DNA from: Balanoglossus misakiensis
Lineage: Eukaryota > Hemichordata
NCBI GenBank assembly: GCA_040954595.2
Contig: CM082591.2
Location: 10,726,001 to 10,790,000 of the forward strand
Direction: 5' to 3'
Length of the DNA: 64,000 nt
Both the position numbers and the translations under genes were made by a program. This document shows positions 63,201 through 64,000 of the stretch, one piece after another. The notes under the pieces are model-generated. The model worked only from the letters and a program-made list of their open reading frames with translations. It had not been told where the DNA came from and made no database searches. How positions within the stretch are numbered: position 1 is the first letter of the stretch; each line of letters opens with the position of its first letter.

Positions 63201-64000
63201 CGTCGATCTACAGAGTCTAGTGGAAAACTTTCTGATGCGCATAGACCTATCATGTGTTCTGCGCTTCACAGCAGAATTTTGTAAACAAACGAGGCCGTGT
63301 TTCGAAGCAACCATGGAAACTTTAGAACTATCCGTCGATCTACAGAGTCTAGTGGAAAACTTTCGTATCCTCATAGACCTATCATGTGTTCTGCGCATCA
63401 CAACATAATTTTGTAAACAAACGAGGCTGTGTTTCGAAGCAACCATGGAAACTTTAGAACTATCCGTCGATCTACAGATTCTATACTAGTGGAAAACTTT
63501 CTTATGCGCATAGGCCTATCATGTGTTCTGCGCATCACAACAGATTTCCTTAAATAAACGAGGCTGTGTTTGGAAGCATCCATGGAAATTTTAGAACTAT
63601 CCGTCGATCGACAGAGTTTATCAGAAAACTTTCTCATGCGCATAGGTCTATCGTATGTTCTGCGCATCACAACAGATTTCCTCAAATAAACGAGGCTGTG
63701 TTTGGAAGCAACCATGGAAATTTTAGAACTACCCGTCGATCTACTGAGTCTAGTGGAAAACTTTCTTATGCGCATAGGCCTATCTATGTGTTCTGCGCAT
63801 CACAACATAATTCGGTAAATAAACGAGGGTGTGTTTGGAAGCAACCATGGAAACTTTAGAACTATCCGTCGATCTACAGAGTCTAGTGGAAAACTTTCTT
63901 ATGCGCATAGACCTATCATATGTCCTGCGCATCACAACAGAATTCAATTAATAAACGTGGCTGTGTTTGGAAGCAACCATGGAAATTTTAGAACTATCCG

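Larger units (their letters stand above)
1..64000 (+). repeat. 132-bp satellite array, head-to-tail, extends past both window ends
   Basis: Every base outside 13,087-14,188 belongs to a tandem 132-bp monomer, all copies in one orientation. Taking base 1 as the A of the CCATGG site, landmarks in a typical monomer are ATGGAAAC (1-8), CCGTCGATCT (20-29), a variable TATGCGCATA or TATCCTCATA box (54-63), TGTTCTGCGCATC (75-87), GTAAACAAACG (101-111) and TTTGGAAGCAACC (120-132). For example, ATGG starts at 751 and 883. Net array length of 62,894 bp gives about 476 monomers. Most copies differ from the consensus at only a few positions; length variants are 61, 78, 123, 131, 133 and 137 bp. I do not recognise the family. 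A pericentromeric or other heterochromatic location would be typical of such arrays, but nothing in the sequence proves it. Confidence 0.97.
51388..64000 (+). repeat. Satellite zone E
   Basis: This stretch holds about 95 monomers to the window end. Diagnostic variants are GATCTATAGAGTCCAG (adds a TAG in the ATG frame), GTGTTTCGAAGC, CAGATTCTATACTAG (+5 subtype with T for G; 47,181 and then repeatedly to 63,480), GAACTACCCGTCG, CATATGTCCTGCG and AATTCAATTAATAAACGTGG. The array continues past the end. There is no gene in it. Confidence 0.85.
57068..64000 (+). repeat. Compound block, copy 2 (expanded, runs off the window)
   Basis: This is the same succession of monomers as 50,309-55,784. Added to it are a tandem repeat of 1326 bp (57,600-58,925 and 58,926-60,251), one extra monomer near 60,900 and a 1-bp loss at about 60,538 (CATGGAGTTTTAG for CATGGAAATTTTAG). 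The last 64 bases still match the first copy (63,937 with 55,721), so the copy continues beyond the window. A stretch at 54,898-55,100 of the first copy (CACAGCGGAATTTTTT type) is replaced here by zone E monomers. Confidence 0.83.

Noticed and set aside
1-64000. CENP-B box in the monomer
   Set aside because: I compared both strands with the NTTCGNNNNANNCGGGN pattern. The closest stretch (ATTCGGTAAATAAACGA in some variants) fails at the CGGG positions.
1-64000. tRNA, rRNA, snRNA or riboswitch inside the monomer
   Set aside because: I saw no A/B-box pair, cloverleaf or recognisable rRNA segment. The palindromes are too short to suggest a structured RNA gene.

Overview
The window is one uninterrupted satellite DNA array broken by a single transposon fragment. 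A 132-bp monomer (about 41% GC, 54 of 132 bases in the version I took as consensus) is repeated head-to-tail in one orientation from the first to the last base, about 476 times. Both window ends fall inside a monomer, so the true array is longer than 64 kb. The only other sequence is a 5'-truncated non-LTR (LINE) retrotransposon of about 1.1 kb at 13,087-14,188. I find no credible host protein gene, tRNA, rRNA, CRISPR array or operon. A mega-satellite plus a CR1/L2-like LINE with an (TTA)n tail means a eukaryotic nuclear genome. The LINE style (YADD, LHWLPV, LWNALP-type motifs, 3' hairpin plus ATT-type tail) is what I would expect of an aquatic invertebrate such as a cnidarian, mollusc or echinoderm, but that is a weak inference and I cannot name the species.

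Layout. Zone A (1-13,086) has ordinary monomers, with repeat blocks of 792, 1187, 1454, 1532 and 1665 bp and four monomers shortened to 78 bp. The LINE (13,087-14,188) inserted exactly into one monomer of an otherwise in-phase array. Zone B (14,190 to about 31,390) contains a 1240-bp out-of-register tandem duplication, a 1848-bp in-register duplication, and higher-order units of 2384, 1589, 1721 and 2381 bp, each marked by a monomer with a 5-bp insertion. Zone C (about 31,390-43,977) has different diagnostic variants, two 2512-bp units and an 11-monomer unit. Zone D (43,978-51,387) is a 3705-bp (28-monomer) block present twice in tandem. Zone E (51,388-64,000) contains a compound duplication: the block at 50,309-55,784 recurs from 57,068 to the window end, with a nested 1326-bp tandem duplication and one extra monomer.

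Because 132 is 44 x 3, any stop-free frame of the monomer stays open from copy to copy. This gives very long but almost certainly meaningless ORFs on both strands (up to 1450 codons on the minus strand at 39,289-43,641). The biology on show is array evolution: unequal exchange, hybrid monomers, microdeletions, local homogenisation and one dated transposon hit. The window holds no set of cooperating genes.
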